A stretch of DNA of 64,000 nucleotides from Planococcus sp. 107-1. Lineage in GTDB: Bacteria; Bacillota; Bacilli; Bacillales_A; Planococcaceae. Positions 45,579-54,684 of this stretch are shown here, in pieces. Below the pieces are notes generated by a model. The model did not search any database. It had not been told where the DNA came from and saw only the letters and a list, made by a program, of their open reading frames with translations. The position numbers were made by a program, and so were the translations under genes. The stretch lies in the NCBI RefSeq assembly GCF_021513255.1, contig NZ_CP090977.1, positions 2,914,001 through 2,978,000 on the forward strand, written 5' to 3'. Each line of letters starts with the position of its first letter. The first letter of the stretch is position 1.

Positions 45579-45623
45579 TGTTCTATTTTCATTAGAACAG
45601 TTGTTATACAAATAATAGAACAG
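45579..45623 (-). promoter_or_regulatory. Putative GntR operator repeats
   Basis: A perfect inverted repeat TGTTCTA-7-TAGAACA lies at 45579-45599, and a third half-site TAGAACAG at 45616-45623. They are 14-58 bases before the gntR start, where an autoregulatory operator is expected. Confidence 0.65.
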
Positions 45624-45643
45624 ATTTCAAAATAAATCAATCT

Positions 45644-45672
45644 AAAAAGGCTATGAATTTTCATTCACAGCC
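45644..45672 (-). terminator. Terminator of the MgtC gene
   Basis: GGCTgTGAAT-GAAA-ATTCAtAGCC followed by five T on the minus strand, 16 bases after the mgtC-like stop. Confidence 0.8.
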
Positions 45673-45687
45673 AAATTCTTTCCGTTC

Positions 45688-46383
45688 TTAAATTTTTATA
45701 TGGGAAACAAAATCCAATCGTTGCAATGCTTTTATGACTTCCATTTCTTTTTTAAGCTGCCCTTCGCCAATAATGATGATATAGCTTGAAACTTTTCTGT
45801 CGCTATAAGCTTCGATGGACTCAATTTGAAAATCGAGAATCGGAATCCCGCTGCCTTCAAACAAATCACTGATTTCCTTGAAGGTGTCTTCCCGATCTTC
45901 AGCAATGATTAATATCTCTTTTTGGCGGTGAAATGAAAAATACTTTTTTTCCAATTTCTCCAGAACATACAACGTGATCAATACGATAACTGTTGCTAAA
46001 AGAGCGACATAGTACATGCCGATGCCTATGACAAGCCCTAATCCAGCCGCAACCCAAATAGATGCAGCAGTGGTCAATCCTCTAACCGATCCCCGCTGGA
46101 CAATGATGGTCCCTGCTCCTAAAAATCCGATTCCGCTGATTACATAGGAAGGAATCCTCGAGGGATCATAGCGGATCACCCCGTCATCATTTTGGATAAA
46201 TACATCAAAACCCGTTACGGACAAAATCATCATTAAACAGGATCCGGTTCCAACGAGCAGGTGGGTGCGCAGCCCAGCTGCCTGTTGTTTGGACTCCCGT
46301 TCCACACCAATCATTCCACTCAGTAAAGCCGCCAGCAGCAGCCGCCCTGCAATTACTGCGTAATCATGGGGTAGAAAGTCCAT
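45688..46383 (-). CDS. MgtC/SapB family membrane protein
   Basis: A 231-residue protein with four to five N-terminal helices carrying the MgtC motif LLLAALLSGMIGVERESKQQ and AGLRTHLLVGTGSCLMMI, then GIGFLGAGTIIVQRGSVRGL, and a soluble C-terminal domain of about 85 residues of the ACT-like type. Members affect magnesium homeostasis or F-ATPase under Mg2+ limitation; this plain Firmicute form is uncharacterised. Confidence 0.9.
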   Translation of the reverse strand: MDFLPHDYAVIAGRLLLAALLSGMIGVERESKQQAAGLRTHLLVGTGSCLMMILSVTGFDVFIQNDDGVIRYDPSRIPSYVISGIGFLGAGTIIVQRGSVRGLTTAASIWVAAGLGLVIGIGMYYVALLATVIVLITLYVLEKLEKKYFSFHRQKEILIIAEDREDTFKEISDLFEGSGIPILDFQIESIEAYSDRKVSSYIIIIGEGQLKKEMEVIKALQRLDFVSHIKI

Positions 46384-46476
46384 CTTCCTCCTCCTCGGCT
46401 TCTCATTCTAACTCCTTTCCTTTTGTTTACCCGCAAAATCCAAATAACATCGCGTGCCCAATAATAAATAAGCGAG

Positions 46477-46518
46477 AAAAAAGATTGTCCCAAAAGTAAT
46501 TTTGGGACAATCTTTTTT
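46477..46518. terminator. Bidirectional terminator with repeated GTCCCAAA core
   Basis: AAAAAAGATTGTCCCAAAA / TTTTGGGACAATCTTTTTT with a four-base loop, just after the msrA stop. It shares its core with the terminator at 25526-25568. Confidence 0.9.
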
Positions 46519-46520
46519 CC

Positions 46521-47198
46521 TCACCATTTCATTGCCATCAATTTATTGATCAGGATTTCCTGGTATTCTGGAGCAATGTTCCACTTCGTGATTTCTGATT
46601 TAAGATTTTGGCGATTTCCGAAGCCTTTGACAAAGCCGTTCAGCCGGGCTGCAAATGTGGAATCGGCTAGCAGTCCAACATCTGGATACAACGGCGCTAA
46701 TTGCTCCATCGCTTTCGGATAACGCTTTAAATAATATTTCTGATGCCGTTCTTCGGCCAATGTAAAATTAGTGAAAGCCGCAATATCGGTTTCAATTTCT
46801 TCGCCTATCTCCTGCTCCATTTCCCGTTTTACTTTCTCAACCATTCGTTCTTGCTCAGGGCTCCGAAAGCGAATCAAAGAAATATACTGCCGTCCTTTGT
46901 ATTGATCGCGGTTCGGATAATGGTTGTTCCAGAAGTGCAGAAGTATTTCTTCATACGAAAGAATCGCTGGATCAAAATCAACTTCCACCGTTTCTGTGTG
47001 ATCGCCCATTTTCCGGTAGCTTGGATTTAAAGAAGTTCCGCCGGAAAATCCCACACGTGTTCGGATGACCCCAGGAAGACTTCCAAAACGGGATTCTGGC
47101 CCCCAAAAGCATCCCATTCCAAATGTAGCGGTTTCGATAGTTTCTGCCGTTGCCGTCAATCCTTGTTCAATGATTCGAATTGTCAATTCTTCGGCCAT
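46521..47198 (-). CDS. msrA: Peptide-methionine (S)-S-oxide reductase
   Basis: A 225-residue MsrA. The catalytic Cys30 is in FGMGCFWGPESRF, with VGFSGGTSLNPSYRKMGDHTE and HFWNNHYPNRDQYKGRQYIS following. It reduces methionine S-sulfoxide in oxidised proteins. The C-terminal 45 residues extend past the core domain. No msrB is fused or adjacent. Confidence 0.95.
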   Translation of the reverse strand: MAEELTIRIIEQGLTATAETIETATFGMGCFWGPESRFGSLPGVIRTRVGFSGGTSLNPSYRKMGDHTETVEVDFDPAILSYEEILLHFWNNHYPNRDQYKGRQYISLIRFRSPEQERMVEKVKREMEQEIGEEIETDIAAFTNFTLAEERHQKYYLKRYPKAMEQLAPLYPDVGLLADSTFAARLNGFVKGFGNRQNLKSEITKWNIAPEYQEILINKLMAMKW

Positions 47199-47350
47199 TG
47201 CTCTACCTCCTCAATTGCTTTCATTAGAACATATTGATGCTCAATTGAAAAGTTTGGATGTATTTCACAAAAAAAAATTAATAATTACAGTATTATCTGA
47301 TAATTTAATGATAAAATGGAATAAATTTAAAGAAATTTTAGGAGGAAAAT

Positions 47351-48835
47351 ATGAAAATCCAACAAAAATTCATGGCCGGAATTGTCGCTTTTGCTGTTTT
47401 CTTGAGCGGGTCCGCATTTACGGCTCCATCCGCTGATGCAGCTTCCCCATACTCTTCACTTCAAAGTTCTGCTGCTTCCGTCTTGAAAGACACTCGCTTA
47501 AAGGGTGTTACCCATAGCGTCACGGTTCAGAATGCAGCAACAGGTGAAGTCGTATATGAAAAAAATCCGAATCAATTGGTCACACCAGCTTCCACTTTAA
47601 AAACCTTGACGGCCGCTGCCGCCTTGGAAACACTCGGTGAAAATCACCGCTTCACTACACAAGTTTTGACAAATGGCTCTGTTTCAAAAGGAACTTTATA
47701 CGGCAGTCTCTATCTTCGCGGACAAGGGGATCCGACTCTTTTGAAAAAAGATTTTGATGCCTTTGCTTCTACACTTTCCAAACGCGGAGTCAAACGTTTA
47801 TCCGGCCATGTAATCGGCGATGACACCTGGTATGACGCCGTCCGCTTGTCTCCCGGAATTTCAAAAGAAGATGAATCCTATTATTACGCTGCCCAAATCT
47901 CCGCGTTGAGCTTATCGCCAAATACCGATTATGATACCGGATCGGTCATTGTGCACGCGAAAGCATCAAGCCAAGGAAAACCGGCAAAAATCACTTTAAC
48001 TCCTGCAACAAACGTCGTTCAGATCATCAATAAATCCAAAACGGTTGCCAAGGGATCCCGCAACACCTTAAAAATTGTGCGCCAACATGGGACAAAAAAA
48101 GTGGTTATTACCGGGAATGCCCCCATCGGCAATGACGGGACAAAAGAATGGATAGCTGTTTCAAATCCAACCGCTTATGCATTGGATGTCTTCAAAAAAT
48201 CACTTTCAGAAAAAGGGATCCGTTTTGTTGCCACCTCTAAAACGGTATCAGGCAAGACTCCATCGAATGCACGTGTTTTATTGACCAAAAATTCAATGCC
48301 CCTAAAACAATTGATGGTGCCATTTTTAAAACTCAGCAATAACACCCATGCCGAAGTATTGGCGAAAGAGATGGGCAAGAAAGTTTATGGAGATGGCAGT
48401 TGGGATTCAGGCCTGAAGGTAATGCGTGAATACGGGGCTTCCATCGGCTTGGATACAAGCAAATGGAAATTTGAAGATGCTTCCGGTATGTCCCATGCCA
48501 ATAAAACCACTTCAAAAGAATTAAGTAAATTGCTGATCCATGTCCGTTCTGAACCTTGGTATGATAGCTACCTAAAAGGCCTTCCAGTCGCAGGAGCGAA
48601 AGAACGATTTGTCGGCGGCACATTGCGCCAGCGTTTGACGACAGGCGCAGCGAAAGGCAATGTTATTGCCAAAACCGGAAGTTTAAATAATGTCAGCGCC
48701 CTTTCTGGCTACGTCAAAACAAAAGACGGCGAATGGCTGACTTATTCCATCCTGACCCAGAATACCAAATCCAGCACAGTGCCGGTCATTGACCGCCTAG
48801 CCTCAACCATCGCCAATTCGAAAAAAACCAAGTAG
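47351..48835 (+). CDS. dacC: D-alanyl-D-alanine carboxypeptidase/endopeptidase, PBP4 type
   Basis: A 494-residue secreted S13-family enzyme. The signal peptide is about 30 residues ending APSADA. Active-site motifs are STLK (Ser81), SNN in FLKLSNNTHAE and KTGS in IAKTGSLNN. It trims or cleaves peptidoglycan cross-links. TTAGGAGG precedes the ATG. A 13-base palindrome ATTATC-T-GATAAT at 47292-47304 lies in the promoter region and may be an operator. Confidence 0.93.
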   Translation: MKIQQKFMAGIVAFAVFLSGSAFTAPSADAASPYSSLQSSAASVLKDTRLKGVTHSVTVQNAATGEVVYEKNPNQLVTPASTLKTLTAAAALETLGENHRFTTQVLTNGSVSKGTLYGSLYLRGQGDPTLLKKDFDAFASTLSKRGVKRLSGHVIGDDTWYDAVRLSPGISKEDESYYYAAQISALSLSPNTDYDTGSVIVHAKASSQGKPAKITLTPATNVVQIINKSKTVAKGSRNTLKIVRQHGTKKVVITGNAPIGNDGTKEWIAVSNPTAYALDVFKKSLSEKGIRFVATSKTVSGKTPSNARVLLTKNSMPLKQLMVPFLKLSNNTHAEVLAKEMGKKVYGDGSWDSGLKVMREYGASIGLDTSKWKFEDASGMSHANKTTSKELSKLLIHVRSEPWYDSYLKGLPVAGAKERFVGGTLRQRLTTGAAKGNVIAKTGSLNNVSALSGYVKTKDGEWLTYSILTQNTKSSTVPVIDRLASTIANSKKTK

Positions 48836-48940
48836 CCGATTAGGCAATTCCGCTGCTTTTTATTAAAATAAGGATATAAAGTACAGGTTGCTAGCTGTTT
48901 TTCATGATCGAACTCCACTTTCGGAAAGTGAGTGAGCGCT

Positions 48941-49525
48941 ATGGAAGAAGGCCGTAAAGAAAAGATTCAATCTTATTTCCGCGAATTGGACAGAAGTTTC
49001 TTTATGGATATCCATAAAGAAGCAGCCCACCTGGATGAGGCGGTTCCCATTGGGTATGAGCAGACAATCTCCCAGCCTTCCCTTGTGTTGGAAATGACGC
49101 TGGCATTAGATCTCCAAAAGGATTCTGTGGTTCTTGAAATCGGCACCGGTTCCGGATTCCAAACGGCATTGCTCGCTGAGTTTTCAAAAACGGTTTACAC
49201 CGTAGAAAGAATCGAAGAATTACACACGCGAGCAAAAGAACGCCTCCAAACAGCCGGTTTCCAAAATATCCATTTCAAATTGGATGACGGCAGTGCAGGA
49301 TGGAAAGAAAAGGCGCCTTTTGACCGGATCATGGTGACTGCTGCTGCCTCCGAAATGCCGCAAGAGTTAGTCGACCAATTAAAGCCGGGCGGGAAAATGC
49401 TGATTCCGATCGGCAGCGCCTTGGTTCAGAAATTGAAACTCGCAGAAAAAAATGAACAAGAAAAATTGACGACCACTACTTTAAATTATGTTCGATTTGT
49501 CCCGCTGAAGGGAAAATACGAATAA
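48941..49525 (+). CDS. Protein-L-isoaspartate O-methyltransferase-like protein
   Basis: A 194-residue SAM-dependent methyltransferase of the PCMT family. The SAM motif is VVLEIGTGSGFQTALLAEF (about residue 63), AVPIGYEQTISQPSLVLEM is the conserved PCMT substrate segment, and LKPGGKMLIPIG closes the fold. True PCMTs repair isoaspartyl residues; these short Bacillales members are annotated by similarity only. The start is uncertain because neither ATG 48941 nor GTG 48932 has a clear ribosome site. Confidence 0.85.
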   Translation: MEEGRKEKIQSYFRELDRSFFMDIHKEAAHLDEAVPIGYEQTISQPSLVLEMTLALDLQKDSVVLEIGTGSGFQTALLAEFSKTVYTVERIEELHTRAKERLQTAGFQNIHFKLDDGSAGWKEKAPFDRIMVTAAASEMPQELVDQLKPGGKMLIPIGSALVQKLKLAEKNEQEKLTTTTLNYVRFVPLKGKYE

Positions 49526-49527
49526 CG

Positions 49528-49572
49528 AAAGGCTATGGCCGCAGCTTCTAGAAACTGCGGCCATAGCCTTTT
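49528..49572. terminator. Bidirectional terminator
   Basis: A 17-base-pair perfect stem AAAGGCTATGGCCGCAG with a ten-base loop between convergent genes. Confidence 0.9.
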
Positions 49573-50358
49573 TTATTTTTCTCCGATTTCCTTCAACAAT
49601 TGTCGAGGACGTGCAGCGTTGTACCATTTCCAGCAAAAAAGGCCAATCAAAAAGGCATCGACGAGATCTCCTCCGTAGTACATCAACTTCCCTGCCGATT
49701 GTGCGTCAGCAAGCGTTATACCATCAGGCGGAAACGCGTAAATCATTTTCGACAAAATGCCATGCGCAGCCAGTGAAAGAATCAGCAAAATTGCGCGCGC
49801 GAGATAACTGACACGATGCGGAGACGGATCTATGCAAAGAATTGCCGCCGTGAACAGGTAGCCTGCCATAAAAAGATGAAGATGAATTAATCCGTTTAAC
49901 AAAGGAGCGGTATCCATCAAGCTGTATAGCCCGCTCCGGTATAAAACGAACATGCCGCCTGTATTCAATATCCCTGCTGTAACGGGATGGGATATGAATA
50001 CCGGCAATGGACTCTTCAGGAAATGCGATACTTTTCTTGCTGCCGCAACTGGAAGCGTGCGCAAGAGCAGGGTCATGGGAGCGGCCAGTACGGCGAGTAA
50101 AGGAGCCGCCATCCCAAGTATTAAGTGAATCCACATATGGTCTGTAAAAGCATGTGACCGCCCAGCAATTCCGAATCCTCCGACGGAAAAGGCAATCATC
50201 AATAGAGCAAAAATCCATAAAATGGTACGATATATCGGCCATTTCCGGTAAGAGCGATTCGACAAGAGAGCTGCGTGGACATAAGCTGCGATCAATGCCA
50301 GACAAAGTACGACGACCAAGAACTGGATGACGGAGCCATCCGCTAGATGTTGCGCCAT
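49573..50358 (-). CDS. CtaG/caa3-type cytochrome oxidase assembly-like protein
   Basis: A 261-residue protein with seven predicted helices of the caa3_CtaG family. Conserved pieces are GRSHAFTDHMWIHLILGMAA, LNGLIHLHLFMAGYLF and LYYRSGL-like LYRSGLYSLMD. These proteins assist assembly of the caa3 oxidase copper centre, but this copy is not beside ctaBCDEF genes. It is one base from the DUF2243 gene, a pairing often seen in Bacilli and actinobacteria. Confidence 0.88.
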   Translation of the reverse strand: MAQHLADGSVIQFLVVVLCLALIAAYVHAALLSNRSYRKWPIYRTILWIFALLMIAFSVGGFGIAGRSHAFTDHMWIHLILGMAAPLLAVLAAPMTLLLRTLPVAAARKVSHFLKSPLPVFISHPVTAGILNTGGMFVLYRSGLYSLMDTAPLLNGLIHLHLFMAGYLFTAAILCIDPSPHRVSYLARAILLILSLAAHGILSKMIYAFPPDGITLADAQSAGKLMYYGGDLVDAFLIGLFCWKWYNAARPRQLLKEIGEK

Positions 50359-50359
50359 C

Positions 50360-50866
50360 TCATTCTTCCTCTTTCGGCTTCTTCACTGCTTTGCGGGTCT
50401 GCAGCAATAGAAAAGCCCCTATTCCAAGCACACTTGCTCCAGCAATATTCCACACCAGATCATATGGGAAAATATCGACATTATAGCGAATCTGGTGAAG
50501 TCTTAAAAGCTTATGCTGCACCAATCCATCATATAATTGAAATGCCGCTAACCCAAACAGCATAGCTCCGATCCACCTTTTCCCCCAAAACGCATTTCTT
50601 CGCCGAAGATCCGCGAATAAAAAGAGAGAACTGATTGTCGCAAACCAGCCAAAAGCATGAAACAATCCATCCGACAGTAAACCGACTGCCAAGGTGGACT
50701 GATCATAGAAATGATGCCATTGCAGCAGAAGGTGAAAACCCACTTCATCGATAAAAGCTGCTAATCCAACACCGAATAACAACCCAGACCAAAAATTGCG
50801 TGCTTTGAAAACCACTCGATTCTTCTTATTGGCATATGCGATAGAGTTCAGGCTGTTGGCAGGCAT
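50360..50866 (-). CDS. DUF2243 family membrane protein
   Basis: A 168-residue protein with four helices. GLAAFIDEVGFHLLLQWHHFYD and LLSDGLFHAFGWFAT, then YDGLVQHKLLRLHQIRY, hold the conserved His and Asp residues of DUF2243. The many membrane-embedded His suggest metal or heme handling, which is inference. It precedes the CtaG-like gene with a one-base gap. Confidence 0.9.
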   Translation of the reverse strand: MPANSLNSIAYANKKNRVVFKARNFWSGLLFGVGLAAFIDEVGFHLLLQWHHFYDQSTLAVGLLSDGLFHAFGWFATISSLFLFADLRRRNAFWGKRWIGAMLFGLAAFQLYDGLVQHKLLRLHQIRYNVDIFPYDLVWNIAGASVLGIGAFLLLQTRKAVKKPKEEE

Positions 50867-50999
50867 AGCATCCTCCTTATGACCAGAGTAGTGAAAAAAA
50901 TCTATTTTTCATGGAGTTATTTTTGATGACTTATACCCGATGCCCATTCAAACAAAACGTCGGTTCCCACACGCCTATCCTAAGTTGTTTTCTTGATTA

Positions 51000-51689
51000 C
51001 TAGGATTCCATCAGCAAAATTATGTATCCTTCATCTTCTTTAAAATTCCAATCAAGATAGATTTCTTCAATTTCCCTTCGAAGCAGCTCTTCTAATGCGC
51101 TCTGCTTCAGCAATTTCTTTTCGAGCCGCCTTTTCGCCTGTTTCAATTGCTCTATATAACCGTCTTCGATTAATTCAGTCTCGATTTTCATGAAAATTCC
51201 GGAACGCTTTATTAAGATTGTCCGGTTATTCAACCAGCTGATGTTAATGGAATCCGGAACCTTCTGGGCAATCTCACTGGAAACCATCACTTCCCGGTAA
51301 ACGGCTGATTCATCTACTTTAGCCGGCCAAGGCAACGCAGGCTGTTTCGTTTTTTCTTTTAAGATGACAAAGATGAGTCCAGTCTGATCATCCACATTCC
51401 AATCGGTATAAATTTCAGATACCGAAAACTGCCCAATCTTATACAAATGCAGTTTAATTTCTGGCTTCAAGTCTTTCATCAATAAATTCCGGATTTCCAA
51501 AACACGCTTTATTTCCTGCTGTTTTAAAAGTATTTTCTCTGTTTGCGATAAAAAGCCACGGAGATGAATTGTGATGTAGCGATCAGCCACTGTGACATAA
51601 ACAGAAAGCGGGCCTTTGCCAAAATAATTGCGCAGCAAAGTAGAAATGTAGCTCCCGATTTCTTTTTGAATCATTTTTTCTGTAGACAT
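51000..51689 (-). CDS. DUF2294 (Na-translocating-like) protein, duplicated domain
   Basis: A 229-residue soluble protein with two copies of the DUF2294 fold. The first starts QKEIGSYISTLLRNYFGKGP and ends with LYKIGQFSVSEIYTDWNVDDQ; the second ends ELLRREIEEIYLDWNFKEDEGYI, echoing the EIYxDWN motif. The duplication is visible from that repeat. Function is unknown. AAGGAG-like sequence precedes the ATG. Confidence 0.8.
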   Translation of the reverse strand: MSTEKMIQKEIGSYISTLLRNYFGKGPLSVYVTVADRYITIHLRGFLSQTEKILLKQQEIKRVLEIRNLLMKDLKPEIKLHLYKIGQFSVSEIYTDWNVDDQTGLIFVILKEKTKQPALPWPAKVDESAVYREVMVSSEIAQKVPDSINISWLNNRTILIKRSGIFMKIETELIEDGYIEQLKQAKRRLEKKLLKQSALEELLRREIEEIYLDWNFKEDEGYIILLMES

Positions 51690-51946
51690 GGTATATGCTC
51701 CTTTTTCCCCGAAAAGTCGTTAACATGGTTTTTTATGAGATGGAAACAAAGGAGAAAAAATGCAAAGCCGTTAATGCCCCATGCTTTCCGACAACAAAAA
51801 ACTAAAACCTACAAGTTTCTTTTCTTCAGCTGTTCTACACCCTTTAAAGTTTGCATTTATCTCCGCGCATTCTCTTCCATTATTTATTTGCATATATTCA
51901 ATGAAACCATGCTTTTTTCCATCTCTTTTTTAAGACAAACCGAAAA

Positions 51947-51983
51947 AAAGCCGAAAAGAATCATAAAGATTCTTTTCGGCTTT
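51947..51983. terminator. Orphan terminator-like hairpin
   Basis: Perfect 16-base-pair stem AAAGCCGAAAAGAATC / GATTCTTTTCGGCTTT with a five-base loop and flanking A/T runs. No convincing gene ends next to it on either strand; the interval 51690-52156 contains no supported gene. Confidence 0.7.
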
Positions 51984-52052
51984 GCTAACAGCTCTATTGT
52001 CTGCAACATCGTACCAAAATATAGTAATGGATATGAATTTAAAGTTGGAATT

Positions 52053-52121
52053 GTAAACTGAATGCAAGTGATAGGTGGGCATATCAGAAACTCTATTGTT
52101 TTCTGAGTAAGTTCAGTTTAC
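52053..52121. repeat. Nested inverted repeat in intergenic region
   Basis: Outer arms GTAAACTGAA (52053-52062) and TTCAGTTTAC (52112-52121) enclose an inner hairpin TCAGAAA / TTTCTGA (52084-52090, 52100-52106). It lies downstream of the topB operon. It may be an RNA element, a terminator or a mobile-element remnant. Confidence 0.5.
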
Positions 52122-52156
52122 ATCACTTTTCCTTTAAGGTAAAGGAAACTGGGTAC

Positions 52157-52369
52157 TTACTGTTGCCTCACTTCGAATCCTTCCAACTGGATTCGTTTAA
52201 CAATCTGGTCCTCGCCGATTTGTGCGTCGTCGTAGGTAATTTTCACTTCGCCTTCTTCTGTATCGACGAGGGCCCGTTCGATTTCCTCCATATCCATCAG
52301 CATCTTTTCAAGGGCTTGAATGGGATTTTCTGCTGTTGCCTCTTTTACATAAATGGTCATAGTCGCCAT
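52157..52369 (-). CDS. Small HMA-like protein without metal-binding cysteines
   Basis: A 70-residue acidic protein: MATMTIYVKEATAENPIQAL, then GEVKITYDDAQIGEDQIVKR and IQLEGFEVRQQ. The beta-alpha-beta spacing resembles a heavy-metal-associated (HMA) domain, but the CxxC is absent. AAAGGATG precedes the ATG. It follows topB after 66 bases and may be co-transcribed. Function unknown. Confidence 0.7.
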   Translation of the reverse strand: MATMTIYVKEATAENPIQALEKMLMDMEEIERALVDTEEGEVKITYDDAQIGEDQIVKRIQLEGFEVRQQ

Positions 52370-52435
52370 CTTCCATCATCCTTTCGAGTAAATCATTTCT
52401 TATGTTTACCCGAATTCCTGATTTCGAAAAACCCC

Positions 52436-54543
52436 TTAAAATTCCATTTTAATTTTTCCCTCTTCAAGCACTAATTTAGCACTGAACTTCTTGCCGTTTT
52501 TTGAAACAAAGCCTTTGATGACAGGCGTTTTTCCTTTTGTGCATAAATACTCGATCTGTTTGGCCGTTAACCGTTTCTTCGCGAAAATGGCAGGAAATGA
52601 TTGTTTGCAGCCATTCTCATATTCCGTACAGTTAAAGGATCCTCTTTGAAAAACAATTTTGCCTTTTTTGCATCTCGGGCAGACCGCAATTTCATCTTTG
52701 CCTTCCAAAGACGGCATTTTTTCCGGCAAGCCGTTGGTTTTCATTTGGTTCGGCACTTCATCCAGCAATTTCTGGATAAACTTCGCGATAGTTGCCAAAA
52801 ACACCTCGGCAGAGCCCTCCCCTTTGCCAATTTTCTTCAAATATGTTTCCCATTTCGCAGTCATCGAGGGACTGGAAAGCAAATTGCCTTCAATTGATTG
52901 GCACAGGATGCGCCCTTTATTGGTAATGGAGACAATATTCTTTTTCACTTCAATGTATTCATGCCGCTTGATAGTCTCGATGATGCCGCTTCGCGTAGCT
53001 TCTGTTCCAAGACCTTCGATTTCTTTCAGGATTTCGGTGTCTTCAGCATCTTCCACTAGTTTCCCGCATGTTTTCATCATGGCGATCAACTGGCCTTCTG
53101 TATAAGGTTTGGGCGGAATTGTCATGCCTTCTTTAATTTCCACTTTCGCTTTTACCGGTTCCTGTTCCCGAAGTTCCGGCAAAGACGGCTCCGCTTTCGC
53201 TTCTTTCACTGGTGGAAACAATTCTTTCCAGCCCTGCTCCAAATCGGTTTTTCCCGTCGTAAAGAAATCGAGGCCTTTGACATCGGTCGTGACTTTGGTT
53301 TCTGCATAGCGGTAATCACGATGGAACATCGCAAGCGATGTCCGCAGCACTTCTTCGTATAAATTGCGCTCGTCTTTGGCGAGTCCTTCCACTTTCCGGG
53401 CAGTCGGAATCGACTTTGTCGGGATGATGGCATAGTGTTCCTGTACTTTTGCACTATCGACAAAGCGTTTTTTGGGCGACCGCGAAGCTACAGGAAATTC
53501 CGCACCGATCAGTTTTTGGTAGGCTTCCACTTGATTGGCCAAATAACTGAACTCGGCTGGGGTGATGTGCTGGGCATCTGTCCGCGGATAGCTGACCAGT
53601 TTTTTTTCATACAAGCCTTGCATAACTGACAAGACTTTAGCCGGACTGTATTTCCATTTCCGGTTTGCAGCTGCCTGCAAGGTGGACAACGAATGGAGCA
53701 GCGGCGGCTGAATCCGTTTTTCTGTCGTTTTCAGCTGTTTTACTAAACCGTCTTCCAAGCCGGTGATTTGATGCTTCATCAGCAGCGCTTCCGCTTCTTG
53801 CCGTTCTTTTGCTTTGATTTTTGCCTTGCCTTTGTATTTTCCTTTTTCCGCTTTGAAAACGCCTTCGATTTCATAGAAAGGCTCTGGCACAAAAGCTTCA
53901 ATTTCTTTTTCCGCTGATAAATGAGGAAGACTGTCGGCGTTTGGACCCGGCCGATTGCAAACACTTCACGGATTCCTTTTTCCTGGAGCAGCAGCGAATA
54001 CAAACGGGAACCGTTCATGCCGACCAGCCAGTCGCTGATTTGCCGGGCTTTCGCTTCCTGATACAGCAAAAGATCCTGCCGGTTGTCCCGAAGCTGCTGG
54101 AATCCTTTCCGCACTTCATCGACTTCCAGGGAATTGATCCACAAGCGCCGGATGGTTTTCCCTTTAGCGCCGGTATGGTAATAAATACTGTAGAAGATAT
54201 TAGAGCCTTCCCGGTCCACATCGCAGGCGTTGATGACGGTATCGGTCTGCTGGATCAGCTTTTTAATCACACCGAATTGCTGGGCTTTGCCTCGTGCTAT
54301 TTGAAATTGATAGCGCTCAGGTAAAATAGGCAAAGCAGCAAGAGACCATCTATTCCATTTCGGATCATAGGCTTTGGGTTCTTTTAATTCCACCAAGTGG
54401 CCAATTCCCCAAGTGATGTAAGCTCCTTCCGGAAAAATCGGATCGGGTGCCACTTCCATATAGCCATCGCGTTTTGTCGTCTTAAACGCTTCAGCGTATG
54501 CTTTTGCCTGACTCGGCTTTTCGGCTACGATAACGGGTTTCAT
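52436..54543 (-). CDS. topB: DNA topoisomerase III, frameshifted as sequenced
   Basis: A type IA topoisomerase that relaxes negative supercoils and decatenates DNA. The TOPRIM domain starts MKPVIVAEKPSQAKAYAEAF and has INACDVDREGSNI; the catalytic Tyr is in LVSYPRTDAQHI; a C-terminal zinc-finger-like part has VCPRCKKGKIVF. The two frames (54543-53779 and 53890-52436) join after GRVQTPTVFLIYQR. One G is missing at 53911-53912 (plus strand CC, expected CCC); restoring it gives EKEIEAFVPEPFYEIEGVF and about 702 residues, near the usual 720-730. No natural split is likely. Confidence 0.92.
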
Positions 54544-54684
54544 CTAGTTCGTCCTTTCACTTCGTTGTTCTTTCTCTTTATTGTACTCCTTCAAGTAAAT
54601 AAACAAAGCAAAAGCTGGTGCTCGACCTATTGTTTTTTTGAAAAAAGCTGTACAATATAAAAAAGCTTGAAGGAGTGGATGCGT

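Noticed and set aside
45176-45664. Longer start for the GntR gene at 45664
   Set aside because: That extension would translate over the operator repeats and lacks a ribosome site; ATG 45565 follows AGAGGTGG.
51564-52061. 165-codon plus-strand frame
   Set aside because: Half is antisense to the DUF2294 gene and the rest is AT-rich intergenic sequence crossing a terminator hairpin.
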